Made by a program: the position numbers and the translations under genes
Part shown: piece after piece, positions 8,770 through 17,463 of the stretch
Position numbering within the stretch: the stretch's first letter is position 1
Layout: each line of letters opens with the position of its first letter
The notes under the pieces: generated by a model
Database searches by the model: none
What the model was told of the DNA's origin: nothing
Seen by the model: the letters and a program-made list of their open reading frames with translations, nothing else
Assembly: GCF_004682055.1 (NCBI RefSeq)
Contig: NZ_QUZU01000016.1
Location: forward strand, 1 to 64,000
DNA length: 64,000 nucleotides
Source of the DNA: Pseudomonas kairouanensis
GTDB lineage: Bacteria; Pseudomonadota; Gammaproteobacteria; Pseudomonadales; Pseudomonadaceae
Reading direction: 5' to 3'

Positions 8770-10176
8770 ATGGCAACCACTACCTCCAGCACGTCGACGG
8801 CAACCATCACTTCCCTTGGGGTCGGCTCCGGCCTTGACCTGGACAGCATCCTGACCAGCCTGGAGGAATCCAAGGAAGCCAGCCTGCTGACCCCCATCAC
8901 CAACCAGGAAACCTCGGTCAACGCCGAGATCACCGCCTACGGCACCCTGACCAGCGCCCTGACCAAGTTGCAAACCGCTGCCGAAGCCCTGGCCGATTCG
9001 AGCCTGTACGATTCGCTGACCACCAGCCTGTCCGGCAGCGGTGTCACGGCCGCCACCACCAGCGACGCGGTGGCCGGCACCTATAAGCTGGAAGTGACCC
9101 AACTGGCCCAGGCCCAAAGCCTCACCACCGATGGCGTGGCCAGCAAAACCACGGCCCTGGGCACCGGCACCCTGACCCTGCAAGTGGGTTCCGAAGACGC
9201 GGTGTCGATCACCCTGACCAGCAGCAACAACACCCTGGAAGGCATTCGCACCGCTATCAATGCCTCCGGCGCCGGGGTCACTGCGTCCATCGTCAACGAC
9301 GGCAGCGGCACGCCGTATCGCCTGGTACTCACCTCGGACAGCACCGGCACCGCGTCGGAAATGACCGTGAGCTACACCAGCGACGACAGCACCGACGCGG
9401 CCTCCAGCCTGTTTGGCTACGACGGCAGCACCGGCAACATGACCCAGACGGTAGAAGCCCTCGACGCCGAGCTGACCATCAACGGTATTTCCATCACCAG
9501 CCAGACCAACACCGTCGAAGACGCACTGCAAGGCATCACCCTGAACCTGAGCGCAACCGGCAGCGCGCAAACCCTGACGATTTCCCAGGATACCGACGCC
9601 ATCTACGACGCCGTTTCGGCATTCGTCACGGCCTACAACAGCTACGTGTCCACCGTGGATACCTTGACCTCTTATGACGCGGACGCTGATACCGCAGGCG
9701 AATTGCTGGGCGACTCGACCACCCGACGCATCAGCACCAAGCTGAGCAGCGACCTGTACAGCGCCGTCGGCAGTGGCACCTTCAGCTACCTGTCGCAACT
9801 GGGCATTTCCCTGGAAGTGGACGGTACGTTGCTGATCGACGAAGACACCCTGACCAGCGCCATCACCGACAACATCGACGCCGTGTCGGAGTTCTTCACT
9901 GGCACCGATGGCACGTCCGGTTTTATCGGCCAGATAACGACCGACCTCGACACCTACCTGGACGAAGACGACGGCCTGATCGTCGCGCGCACGGACAGCC
10001 TGGCCACCAAGCTGGAACAGTTGGAAGACCGTTACGAGGAAAAGCAGGCATTGATCGACTCCGAGATGGCGCGCTGGACCGAACAATTCACCCAGCTCGA
10101 CACCTTGATTTCGTCGCTCAATTCCACGGCCGACTACCTGACCACCCAGTTCGATGCACTCAACAGCAGCGATTGA
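8770..10176 (+). CDS. fliD: Flagellar filament cap protein FliD
   Basis: 468 residues. The N-terminal FliD domain begins with the typical ITSLGVGSGLDLDSILTSL (about residues 16-34), the centre is Thr/Ser/Asp-rich and weakly conserved, and the C-terminal domain is helical with ATKLEQLEDRYEEKQALID before the end. FliD forms the cap at the filament tip and guides flagellin polymerisation. It is preceded by a FliA-type promoter and followed by its chaperone partners fliS and fliT, so the three form one late operon. Confidence 0.96.
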   Translation: MATTTSSTSTATITSLGVGSGLDLDSILTSLEESKEASLLTPITNQETSVNAEITAYGTLTSALTKLQTAAEALADSSLYDSLTTSLSGSGVTAATTSDAVAGTYKLEVTQLAQAQSLTTDGVASKTTALGTGTLTLQVGSEDAVSITLTSSNNTLEGIRTAINASGAGVTASIVNDGSGTPYRLVLTSDSTGTASEMTVSYTSDDSTDAASSLFGYDGSTGNMTQTVEALDAELTINGISITSQTNTVEDALQGITLNLSATGSAQTLTISQDTDAIYDAVSAFVTAYNSYVSTVDTLTSYDADADTAGELLGDSTTRRISTKLSSDLYSAVGSGTFSYLSQLGISLEVDGTLLIDEDTLTSAITDNIDAVSEFFTGTDGTSGFIGQITTDLDTYLDEDDGLIVARTDSLATKLEQLEDRYEEKQALIDSEMARWTEQFTQLDTLISSLNSTADYLTTQFDALNSSD

Positions 10177-10198
10177 AGAACCACGCGGAGCACACTCA

Positions 10199-10600
10199 AT
10201 GAATGCCTATCGGGACGCGAACGCCTACGCCAAGGTCGGCGTGGAAAGCGGCATCTTGGCGGCCTCCCCCCACCAACGCATCGTGATGCTGTTCGACAGC
10301 TACCAGGCGTCGATCCGCATTGCACGCCTGCACCTGCAGGCTGGCCGCATTGGCGAAAAAGGCCAGGCCATTACCAAGGCAATCAACATTGTGAGCCAGG
10401 GTTTAAGGGCCTCGTTGAATCTTGAACAAGGAGGTGAAATTGCCGTGCAACTGGACCAACTCTACGACTACATCGTGCGCTTGCTGCTGCGCGCGAACCT
10501 GAACAACGACGACACAGCACTGACTACGGCCGCCGCGTTGCTGGAAAATGTCGCCGCCGCCTGGCTGGCCATTGGATCGCACACCGAGGAAGAGCGGTAG
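10199..10600 (+). CDS. fliS: Flagellin export chaperone FliS
   Basis: 133 residues from the ATG at 10199, chosen because GGAG lies eight bases upstream and the product then begins with the family pattern MNAYRDANAYAKVGVESGI. Conserved features are PHQRIVMLFDSY and LYDYIVRLLLRANL. FliS binds the flagellin C-terminus and keeps it unfolded and monomeric before export through FlhA. It lies 22 bases after fliD and 2 bases before fliT. Confidence 0.95.
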   Translation: MNAYRDANAYAKVGVESGILAASPHQRIVMLFDSYQASIRIARLHLQAGRIGEKGQAITKAINIVSQGLRASLNLEQGGEIAVQLDQLYDYIVRLLLRANLNNDDTALTTAAALLENVAAAWLAIGSHTEEER

Positions 10601-10602
10601 CC

Positions 10603-10974
10603 ATGATGCAATCACAACTGATCGCCGCTTACGAACAATTGCTCGAACAATCCCAGCGTCTGCTCGAATGCGCCAAGCAAGCGGATTGGGATGGGATCTT
10701 CGCGTTAAAGTCCCAAGGCCTGATCGACGCGGCTTACTTGCGCCGCGCACAAGACCAAGTTGATCTGGATGCAAATGGCCAACAATACAAACTTGAACTA
10801 CTTAGCCAGATACTGGCCCTGGAAGAGCAAGTAAATTCGTTCTTGCATGCGCGACAAAATGACCTGGGCGAGTTGATGCAGATCAATCGCAAGAAGAGCA
10901 ATTTGAATAACGCCTACCGCGCATCTTCGAATCAAGTGATACCAATAAGCCATTATTTGTATCGAAAGAAATAA
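10603..10974 (+). CDS. fliT: FliT-like flagellar export chaperone
   Basis: 123 residues, mostly alpha-helical (AAYEQLLEQSQRLLECAKQADWDGI, QILALEEQVNSFLHARQNDLGEL). Length, helical pattern and place after fliD-fliS fit FliT, the FliD chaperone. In enterobacteria FliT also binds FlhDC and lowers early gene expression; since flhDC is the next operon here, the same feedback is plausible but is inference. The last 25 residues (NNAYRASSNQVIPISHYLYRKK) are unusual and come from a stretch that is richer in A+T than fliS. Confidence 0.8.
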   Translation: MMQSQLIAAYEQLLEQSQRLLECAKQADWDGIFALKSQGLIDAAYLRRAQDQVDLDANGQQYKLELLSQILALEEQVNSFLHARQNDLGELMQINRKKSNLNNAYRASSNQVIPISHYLYRKK

Positions 10975-11304
10975 CAAGCACCTACACGCTGTCTCTACGC
11001 ACGACACATTAGTGTGAAAATATCTTTGAGGTACGATAAATCACTGAAAACAGACAAGAAATAACACCCCTCAGTCTGTTATCGTACGGCGTTCTTGATA
11101 CTTTAGAAAAAATTAAAAATCTCGGTATTCACGACCAGCTAGCGGATGGTCGGGAGCATGAATAACCGAATAACGCTACAAACAGGCACTCGTTGTACAA
11201 CCCTAAACGCCTGACTTTAGTACTTGTCGATTTGCAGCACTGTCTGCCAGAGGTCACACCATTAGGTGTGCCGAACTGTAGTACCCAACGGGAGGGGTAG
11301 AAAG
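10975..11304 (+). promoter_or_regulatory. AT-rich flhDC control region with two hairpins
   Basis: This 330-base gap has no gene. It is visibly richer in A+T than the flagellar genes. It holds a long inverted repeat (GTACGATAA at 11031-11039 against TTATCGTAC at 11079-11087, with inner CAGAC 11051-11055 and GTCTG 11074-11078) and a perfect short hairpin (CACACC-ATTA-GGTGTG, 11255-11270) just before the flhD ribosome site. Master-operon promoters integrate many signals in other bacteria; regulator binding or leader RNA folding here is inference. Confidence 0.5.
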
Positions 11305-11640
11305 TTGCCAAATACCAACACTGAGCTTGAAGACATCCAGGACCTGAATCTTACGTATTTATTGCTGGCCCAGAATTTATTGCGCAAAGATCGCGAGATC
11401 GCCATTTTTCGCCTGAAACTCAGCGAACAAATGGCCGACTTGCTGACCAAACTAAGCAGCAAGCAAATGACCCAACTGGCACGGGTTAACCAACTGATTT
11501 GCCGACCGGTTTTTGAAGAGACCGAGCGCCTGTCCAAGGTGCTGGGCAACGCCCGCGAACTGGGCATGGTGGAGATCCATTCCGCACTGCTGATGGCGGC
11601 CGCTGATCGCACAGGCGATTTGCGTATCGGGGAAGGCTGA
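11305..11640 (+). CDS. flhD: Flagellar master transcription regulator FlhD
   Basis: I start the gene at TTG 11305, since GGAGGGG lies seven bases upstream; this gives 111 residues (E. coli FlhD has 116). The core LNLTYLLLAQNLLRKDREIAIFRL matches the FlhD N-terminal helix pattern (INLSYLLLAQRLI in E. coli) and RVNQLICRPVFEE matches its centre. FlhD with FlhC forms the FlhD4C2 activator of early flagellar promoters. Most Pseudomonas lack flhDC and use FleQ, so this marks the cluster as a second, separately controlled flagellum. It is followed 3 bases later by flhC. Confidence 0.95.
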   Translation: MPNTNTELEDIQDLNLTYLLLAQNLLRKDREIAIFRLKLSEQMADLLTKLSSKQMTQLARVNQLICRPVFEETERLSKVLGNARELGMVEIHSALLMAAADRTGDLRIGEG

Positions 11641-11643
11641 CCC

Positions 11644-12195
11644 ATGTCAGACAAAAGCCTGGTCACCGAAATGCAGCAAGTGCAACTGGCAATCGAACTG
11701 ATTGAACTGGGTGCACGGCTGCAGGTGCTGGAAACGGAGACCTCGCTGAGCCGGGGTCGTCTGATCCGTCTCTACAAGGAAGTGCGAGGCGCCTCGCCAC
11801 CCAAAGGCATGCTGCCCTTCTCCACCGACTGGTTCGTGACATGGCTGCCCAACATTCACTCGTCGCTGTTCTACGGTATCTACCGCAGCCTGATGGAAAT
11901 CGGCGGGCATCGCATCGATGCGTTCGTCAAAGCCTATCGGCTGTACCTGGAACAAGTCGGCGACCAGGAAGGCGAACTGGTGCTGGGCCTCACGAGGGCC
12001 TGGACCTTGGTGCGTTTTTTTGAAAGTGACATGTTGGAGCTGATCCGTTGTTCGTGTTGCTCCGGCGAGTTCGTGGCGCACTCCCATGCGCCGGCGCAGC
12101 ATTATGTGTGTGGCATTTGCCAGCCGCCGTCGCGGGCGGGGAAGACCCTCAAGCGCCGGGATATCGATGCACAGTTGCTGATTCGCAAGGCCTGA
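11644..12195 (+). CDS. flhC: Flagellar master transcription regulator FlhC
   Basis: 183 residues. The C-terminus holds the four-cysteine zinc site (RCSCCSGEF then YVCGIC, about residues 136-157) that is diagnostic for FlhC, and the N-terminal half fits the family ([18 protein letters not shown]). FlhC supplies DNA binding in the FlhD4C2 activator complex. It begins three bases after flhD and is followed by a REP pair and the motAB operon. Confidence 0.96.
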   Translation: MSDKSLVTEMQQVQLAIELIELGARLQVLETETSLSRGRLIRLYKEVRGASPPKGMLPFSTDWFVTWLPNIHSSLFYGIYRSLMEIGGHRIDAFVKAYRLYLEQVGDQEGELVLGLTRAWTLVRFFESDMLELIRCSCCSGEFVAHSHAPAQHYVCGICQPPSRAGKTLKRRDIDAQLLIRKA

Positions 12196-12213
12196 GCGGT
12201 CTTCAAGTCAAAG

Positions 12214-12320
12214 CAGGTCCAATGTGGGAGGGGGCTTGCTCCCGATGATGGTGGGTCAGCTACCTATTAGTTGACTGACACACTGCCATCGGGAGCAAGC
12301 CCCCTCCCACATTGGACCTG
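12214..12320. repeat. REPIN (paired REP, GTGGGAGGGGGCTTGCTCCC type) after flhC
   Basis: Two 34-base arms (12214-12247 and 12287-12320) are perfect reverse complements and enclose a 39-base centre. The arm core is the GTGGGAGGGGGCTTGCTCCC type of extragenic repeat that is scattered through P. fluorescens-group genomes. Same class as the pair at 20499-20593. Located between convergent-free genes, it may also act as a terminator for flhDC. Confidence 0.9.
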
Positions 12321-12355
12321 TGTTGGTTTGTCTTTAGCGCATGTTCAAAAAGCCC

Positions 12356-12383
12356 TCAATTGAGCCCCCGCCGTTGCCGATAT
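12356..12383 (+). promoter_or_regulatory. FliA (sigma-28) promoter for motAB
   Basis: TCAA at 12356, 16 bases, then GCCGATAT at 12376-12383, 40 bases before the motA start. The -10 element is almost the consensus GCCGATAA and the spacing equals that of the fliD and fliC promoters in this window. This places motAB in the late (FliA) class. Confidence 0.7.
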
Positions 12384-12423
12384 TCAGCAAGTCACCCATT
12401 GCTTGAATCTAAGGAACGACCTC

Positions 12424-13281
12424 GTGCTCATCGTCTCCGGGCTTATCGTTGTACTGCTCTCCGTGTTCGGAGGCTTCGTCCTGTCCGGCGGCAGCCTTGG
12501 CCCGCTGTACCAACCCACCGAACTGCTGATGATCGCCGGCGCCGGTGTGGGGGCCTTTATCGCCGCCAATAACGGCAAGGCCATCCGCGCCACCCTCACT
12601 GCCATTTCGCGCTTCAAGCGCAGCGCCAAGTACGACAAAACCCTGTACCTGGAATTGATGGGCATGCTCTATGCCCTGCTCAGCAAGGCCCGTCGCGAAG
12701 GCATGCTGAGCCTGGAGCGGGATATCGACGATCCCACCCAAAGCCCGATTTTCACCCAATACCCGCGCCTGGTCAGCGACCCGCTGATCATCCTGTTTAT
12801 CACCGATTACCTGCGCCTGCTGGTGAGCAGTGCCATGCAGGCCCATGAACTCGATGAACTGATGCTGCATGAAATTGAAGGCTTTGAGCACGAGGCAGGT
12901 TTGCCCTCCGATGCCCTCTATAAAGTCAGCGATGCTTTGCCCGCATTCGGCATCGTTGCGGCGGTGATGGGGGTGGTCAAGGCGTTGAGTGCGGTGAACG
13001 TGGGGCCGGACTTGATGGGCCAGATGATTGCCCACGCGCTGGTCGGCACCTTCCTTGGCATTTACCTGGCCTACGGCTTGGTGGCACCGCTGGCCAGTCG
13101 CATCGACCGCCAGGCCGCCGAGTCGGTGAAGATGCTGCAATGCATCCGCGTCACGCTCTTGGCCAGCGTGCAAGGCTTGCCGCCGCAACTGGCGGTGGAA
13201 TTCGGTCGCAAGGCCCTGCACACCAGTGAACGCCCCGGCGCCCTGGAGTTGGAAACCTACGTACGTGGCAGCGGCGCATGA
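12424..13281 (+). CDS. motA: Flagellar motor stator protein MotA
   Basis: 285 residues from the GTG at 12424, chosen because AAGGA is eight bases upstream and the product then starts MLIVSGLIVVLLSVFGG, aligning with the E. coli MotA start (MLILLGYLVVLGTVFGG). Four membrane segments are visible; the cytoplasmic loop contains REGMLSLERDID and the later PAFGIVAAVMGVV, with VGTFLGIYLAYG in TM4. MotA is the ring of the proton channel that pushes FliG. This copy is of the enteric MotA type, unlike the second stator gene at 25488. It overlaps motB by 4 bases. Confidence 0.96.
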   Translation: MLIVSGLIVVLLSVFGGFVLSGGSLGPLYQPTELLMIAGAGVGAFIAANNGKAIRATLTAISRFKRSAKYDKTLYLELMGMLYALLSKARREGMLSLERDIDDPTQSPIFTQYPRLVSDPLIILFITDYLRLLVSSAMQAHELDELMLHEIEGFEHEAGLPSDALYKVSDALPAFGIVAAVMGVVKALSAVNVGPDLMGQMIAHALVGTFLGIYLAYGLVAPLASRIDRQAAESVKMLQCIRVTLLASVQGLPPQLAVEFGRKALHTSERPGALELETYVRGSGA

Positions 13282-14138
13282 GCGACCGCCCGATCATCAT
13301 CCGCCGCAAAAAAGCCGCCAAGCACGGCCACCACGGTGGTGCCTGGAAGATCGCCTTCGCCGACTTCATGACCGCGTTGATGGCGCTGTTTTTGGTGTTG
13401 TGGGTGCTGTCCAACGCCAGCAAAAACGACAAGGATGCGATTGCCGACTACTTCAGCACCCCGCTGCTGGCAGCCATGAGCAAAGGCGATCGCAACGCCA
13501 ACAGCGCCAGCGCCATCCCCGGCGGCGGCCCGGACCCACGCACCACCGAAGGTGAAAAAACCCGCTACACACCGCGCCTGTCCGGCGAAGAGCGGCGCCA
13601 CCTCGAATCCCTCAAGCAACGCCTGGACAACGCCGTGGACCACGACCCGCAGCTGCGCGAACTCAAGCAGCAGATCGCGATTGAACTGAGCCCCGAAGGC
13701 CTGCGCGTGCAACTGCTCGATACCGACAAGCGCCCGATGTTCGAACTGGGCAGCGCCAATGTGGCGCCTTACCTGCGCAAGCTGCTCAAGACCTTCGCCC
13801 CGGTGCTCAATGAGTTGCCCAACCGCATTCAAATCAGCGGGCACACCGACAGCCACCCCTACCCTGGCGGTGATGCGGGCTACAACAACTGGGATTTGTC
13901 TGCCGACCGCGCCAAGGCCTCGCGCCAGGAACTGGTGGCCGGCGGGTTGGACTCCGACAAGTTGCTGCGGGTGTCCGGCATGGCCGATCGTATTCGCTTC
14001 TACGGTGCCGGGCCGTATGACGCGGCCAACCGGCGCATCGAGATCATCGTGCTCGACAAGCGCGTGGCCGAGCGCATTTTGTCCCAGGAGGAATACGGCC
14101 CAGCGGAGCCATCTGCACAAGAACCATCTGCCCAATAA
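13278..14138 (+). CDS. motB: Flagellar motor stator protein MotB
   Basis: 286 residues with the MotB order: a basic N-terminus (RRKKAAKHGHHGG), one membrane helix with the ion-carrying Asp in FADFMTALMALF (about residue 29), a plug/linker, and an OmpA-like peptidoglycan-binding domain (RIQISGHTDSHPY, about residues 190-202). It anchors the MotA ring to the cell wall and carries protons. The gene overlaps motA by ATGA, so the stator subunits are translationally coupled. Confidence 0.96.
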   Translation: MSDRPIIIRRKKAAKHGHHGGAWKIAFADFMTALMALFLVLWVLSNASKNDKDAIADYFSTPLLAAMSKGDRNANSASAIPGGGPDPRTTEGEKTRYTPRLSGEERRHLESLKQRLDNAVDHDPQLRELKQQIAIELSPEGLRVQLLDTDKRPMFELGSANVAPYLRKLLKTFAPVLNELPNRIQISGHTDSHPYPGGDAGYNNWDLSADRAKASRQELVAGGLDSDKLLRVSGMADRIRFYGAGPYDAANRRIEIIVLDKRVAERILSQEEYGPAEPSAQEPSAQ

Positions 14139-14200
14139 CGCGGGATTTTGCCGGGTGTTTGCGCGATAGGTGAACAGGCCGTCTACGCACAATACCGGCC

Positions 14201-15370
14201 ATGGCCGAGACCAGCAGAGAAGACAAGACCGAAGCGGCGACCCCGCGACGAATAGAGAAGGCCCGTGAAGAAGGCCAGGTCGCCCGTTCCCGCGAAATGA
14301 ACACCTTCGTCATGCTGCTGGCCGGCATCGGCGGGCTGTGGCTGCTTGGCGGCCATCTGTATGACGAACTGGGCCAAGTAATGGAACAGGCGTTGCTGTT
14401 CGACCGCGCCCAACTGTTCGACACCGCACGCATGCTCAGCACCCTGTGGGTGTTGGCCCAGACCGCGCTGTTTGCCCTGGCGCCGTTTTTTGCCCTGATG
14501 GTGCTGGCCGCCCTCGCCGCACCGGCGTTGCTCGGCGGGCTGGTGATCACCCTCAAGGCCGTGCGCCCGCAGTTCTCGCGGGTCAACCCCATAAGCGGGT
14601 TGGCGCGGTTGTTCTCGGTGCAGGTGCTGGTGGAACTGGCCAAGGCCATCGCCAAGGCCAGCCTGATCGGCCTCGTCATCTATATGTTCCTGCGCAGCCA
14701 TCTAGACCAATTGCTGACCCTGCCCCACATGCCCGCGCAAAAAGCCCTGGCCGCGATGATGAGCCTCACCGCCAGCGCCTGCGCCATGTGCGTGGCCTCG
14801 CTGATTATCGTGGTGGGCATGGACGTGCCCTACCAGCTGTGGACCTACGCCAAGAACCTGCGCATGTCCAAAGAGGAGCAACGCCAGGAACACAAGAATT
14901 CCGACGGCGACCCCCACGTAAAAGCCAAGATCCGCCAGGTACAACAGGCCCGCGCACGCCGTCGCATGATGAGCAAGGTGCCCAAGGCCGATGTGATCGT
15001 CACCAACCCCAGCCACTTTGCGGTGGCCTTGTCGTACCAGAAAGAAAAGAACGGTGCGCCCCGCGTGGTCGCCAAGGGCGCCGATGACGTGGCCCTGCGC
15101 ATCCGCGAAATCGCCACCGAGCATCACTTGCCCATTCTTGAAGCCCCGCCCCTGGCGCGGGCCCTGTATTTCCACGTCGATCTGGACCGTGAGATCCCCA
15201 TCGAGCTGTACACCGTGGTCGCCGAAGTGGTCGCTTGGGCCATCCGCCTCAAGCGCGTCGGCGAACAAGGCGGCGACCTGCCCCCCACCCCGGTCAATCT
15301 GAACGTACCGCCCGGCATGGACCAGCGTGGCCCGCGCAACCCGACACCTGAGGATGAACCGAACACATGA
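14201..15370 (+). CDS. flhB: Flagellar export gate protein FlhB
   Basis: 389 residues with the usual start (DKTEAATPRRIEKAREEGQVARSRE), four membrane segments and a cytoplasmic domain. The self-cleavage motif reads NPSH (Asn at residue 269), not the near-universal NPTH. The cut falls between Asn and Pro, so Thr to Ser may be tolerated, but this is worth testing because cleavage controls the switch from hook to filament export. The C-terminal tail is long and Pro-rich. It overlaps flhA by 4 bases. Confidence 0.96.
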   Translation: MAETSREDKTEAATPRRIEKAREEGQVARSREMNTFVMLLAGIGGLWLLGGHLYDELGQVMEQALLFDRAQLFDTARMLSTLWVLAQTALFALAPFFALMVLAALAAPALLGGLVITLKAVRPQFSRVNPISGLARLFSVQVLVELAKAIAKASLIGLVIYMFLRSHLDQLLTLPHMPAQKALAAMMSLTASACAMCVASLIIVVGMDVPYQLWTYAKNLRMSKEEQRQEHKNSDGDPHVKAKIRQVQQARARRRMMSKVPKADVIVTNPSHFAVALSYQKEKNGAPRVVAKGADDVALRIREIATEHHLPILEAPPLARALYFHVDLDREIPIELYTVVAEVVAWAIRLKRVGEQGGDLPPTPVNLNVPPGMDQRGPRNPTPEDEPNT

Positions 15371-17463
15371 AAGGCATGACCGATTTATTCGGCCCCGACT
15401 CCTGGCTGGCCAACACCGACTTGAAGGTCATGACCGGCCCCGTGCTGATCGTGCTCATCTTGTCGATGATGATTTTGCCGCTGCCCACCTTCATCCTCGA
15501 CCTGTTGTTCACCTTCAACATCGCCCTGGCAATCATGGTGTTGATGGTCAGCATGCTCACGCAAAAGCCCCTGGACTTCTCGGCGTTCCCCTCGGTGCTG
15601 CTGTTTACCACCTTGCTGCGCCTGTCGCTGAACGTGGCCTCCACACGGGTGATTTTAATGGAGGGCCATACCGGCCCGGACGCCGCCGGCAAGGTGATCG
15701 AGGCCTTCGGTGAGTTCCTGGTGGGCGGCAACTTTGCCGTGGGCCTGGCGCTGTTCCTGATTCTGGTGACCATCAACTTCATGGTGATCACCAAGGGTGC
15801 CGGGCGTATCGCCGAAGTGGGCGCGCGCTTCACCCTGGACTCGATGCCCGGCAAGCAAATGGCAATCGACGCCGACCTCAACGCTGGCCTGATCGGCGAA
15901 CCCCAAGCCCGCCAGCGCCGCAAGGAAGTGGCCCAGGAAGCGGACTTTTTCGGCTCCATGGACGGCGCCAGCAAGTTCGTGCGCGGTGACGCCGTGGCAG
16001 GCTTGGTGATCATGGGCGTGTGCATCATCGGCGGCCTGGCCATCGGCATCCTGCAACACGGCATGGCGTTTTCGGACGCGGCGCACACCTACACCATGCT
16101 CACCATCGGCGATGGTTTGGTGGCGCAGATCCCTGGGCTGGTGATTTCGATTGCGGCCGGTGTGACCGTGTCCCGCGTCAACACAGAACAGGACGTGGGC
16201 CAGCAGATGATGGGCCAGCTGTTCAGCCGCCCCAAGGTGCTGATGATGACCGCCGGGGTCATGGGCCTGCTGGGCCTGGTGCCGGGCATGCCCAACCTGG
16301 TGTTTTTGCTGCTCACCGGGCTGTTGGCCGGGCTGGGCTGGTGGTTCTCCAAGCAGGAAGAACTTGAACCAGAGGGCTCGCCCACCCAAACCCTGCTGCC
16401 CAAATCCGCCTCCCAAGGCAGCGAAGCGTCCTGGGACGATGTGCAGTTGGTCGACACCCTCAGCCTGCGGGTCGGCCATCGGCTGATCCAACTGGTGGAC
16501 GCGCGCCAGCAAGGCGAGCTGATCACGCGCATCAAGAGCCTGCGCAAGAAGTTCGCCCAGGACATGGGCTTTCTGCCGCCGGTGGTGCATGTGCGCGACA
16601 AGCTGGAGCTGGCCGCCAACACCTACATCATCAGCCTCAAGGGTGTGGAGATCGGCCGTGGCGAGGTGTTCCCCGGCAAGTGGCTGGCGATCAACCCCGG
16701 CAAAGTCACCCACGAACTGGAGGGCACCGCTGCGGTAGACCCGGCGTTCGGCCTGCCGGCGATCTGGATCGAACCCAACCTGCGCGAGCACGGGCAGATC
16801 TACGGCTACACCGTGGTCGATGCCAGCACCGTCACCGCCACCCACCTCAACCACCTGCTGCACCAGCACGCCAAAGACATGCTCGGGCGCGGCGAAGTGC
16901 AAAAGCTGCTGGACAAGCTCGGCCCCGACAGCAAGGGCCTGATCGATGAAGTGGTGCCCAAGCTGGTGTCGCTCACGGTGCTTCAGCGCGTGCTGCAAAA
17001 CCTGCTGGAAGAGAACGTGTCGATCCGCGACATGCGCACCATCCTCGATGCCCTGGCCGAGCACGGTGGCGTGCAGCAACCGCCGGATGTACAGGAACTG
17101 ACCGCCGTGGTGCGCATCGCTTTGGGCCGCTCCATCGTCAACCAGCTGTTTGGCAACAAGACCGAGCTGAAAGTGATCGGCCTGGATTTCAACCTCGAAC
17201 AAGTGCTGATGCAGGCCGTCGGCAACGGCGGTGCACTGGAGCCAAGCCTGGCGGACAACCTGATGCAACAAACCACCCTGACCCTGCAACGTCAGGAACA
17301 CAGCAGCGAGCCGCCGGTGCTGGTGGTGCCCAACAAGCTGCGACCGGTGTTGTCGCGCTTCCTGCGTCGGCGTTTGCGCCAGCTTACGGTGATCGCCCTG
17401 AGTGAAATCCCCGACGACCGCACCCTGCGCATGACTAACGTGATCGGAGGCAAACCCAAGTGA
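15367..17463 (+). CDS. flhA: Flagellar export gate protein FlhA
   Basis: 698 residues, normal for FlhA. Seven to eight membrane segments lie in the first half, with the conserved FHIPEP-family stretch (ARFTLDSMPGKQMAIDADLNAG, about residues 153-174), and the large C-terminal cytoplasmic domain follows (AAVDPAFGLPAIWIEP, LLDKLGPDSKGLIDEVVPK). FlhA forms the nine-subunit ring that docks export chaperones such as FliS and FliT and uses the proton motive force. It sits in the flhB-flhA-flhF operon with 4-base overlaps on both sides. Confidence 0.98.
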   Translation: MKGMTDLFGPDSWLANTDLKVMTGPVLIVLILSMMILPLPTFILDLLFTFNIALAIMVLMVSMLTQKPLDFSAFPSVLLFTTLLRLSLNVASTRVILMEGHTGPDAAGKVIEAFGEFLVGGNFAVGLALFLILVTINFMVITKGAGRIAEVGARFTLDSMPGKQMAIDADLNAGLIGEPQARQRRKEVAQEADFFGSMDGASKFVRGDAVAGLVIMGVCIIGGLAIGILQHGMAFSDAAHTYTMLTIGDGLVAQIPGLVISIAAGVTVSRVNTEQDVGQQMMGQLFSRPKVLMMTAGVMGLLGLVPGMPNLVFLLLTGLLAGLGWWFSKQEELEPEGSPTQTLLPKSASQGSEASWDDVQLVDTLSLRVGHRLIQLVDARQQGELITRIKSLRKKFAQDMGFLPPVVHVRDKLELAANTYIISLKGVEIGRGEVFPGKWLAINPGKVTHELEGTAAVDPAFGLPAIWIEPNLREHGQIYGYTVVDASTVTATHLNHLLHQHAKDMLGRGEVQKLLDKLGPDSKGLIDEVVPKLVSLTVLQRVLQNLLEENVSIRDMRTILDALAEHGGVQQPPDVQELTAVVRIALGRSIVNQLFGNKTELKVIGLDFNLEQVLMQAVGNGGALEPSLADNLMQQTTLTLQRQEHSSEPPVLVVPNKLRPVLSRFLRRRLRQLTVIALSEIPDDRTLRMTNVIGGKPK

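Noticed and set aside
15655..17301. A 548-codon open frame opposite flhA
   Set aside because: Antisense shadow; His/Gln-rich product typical of the complement of high-G+C codons.
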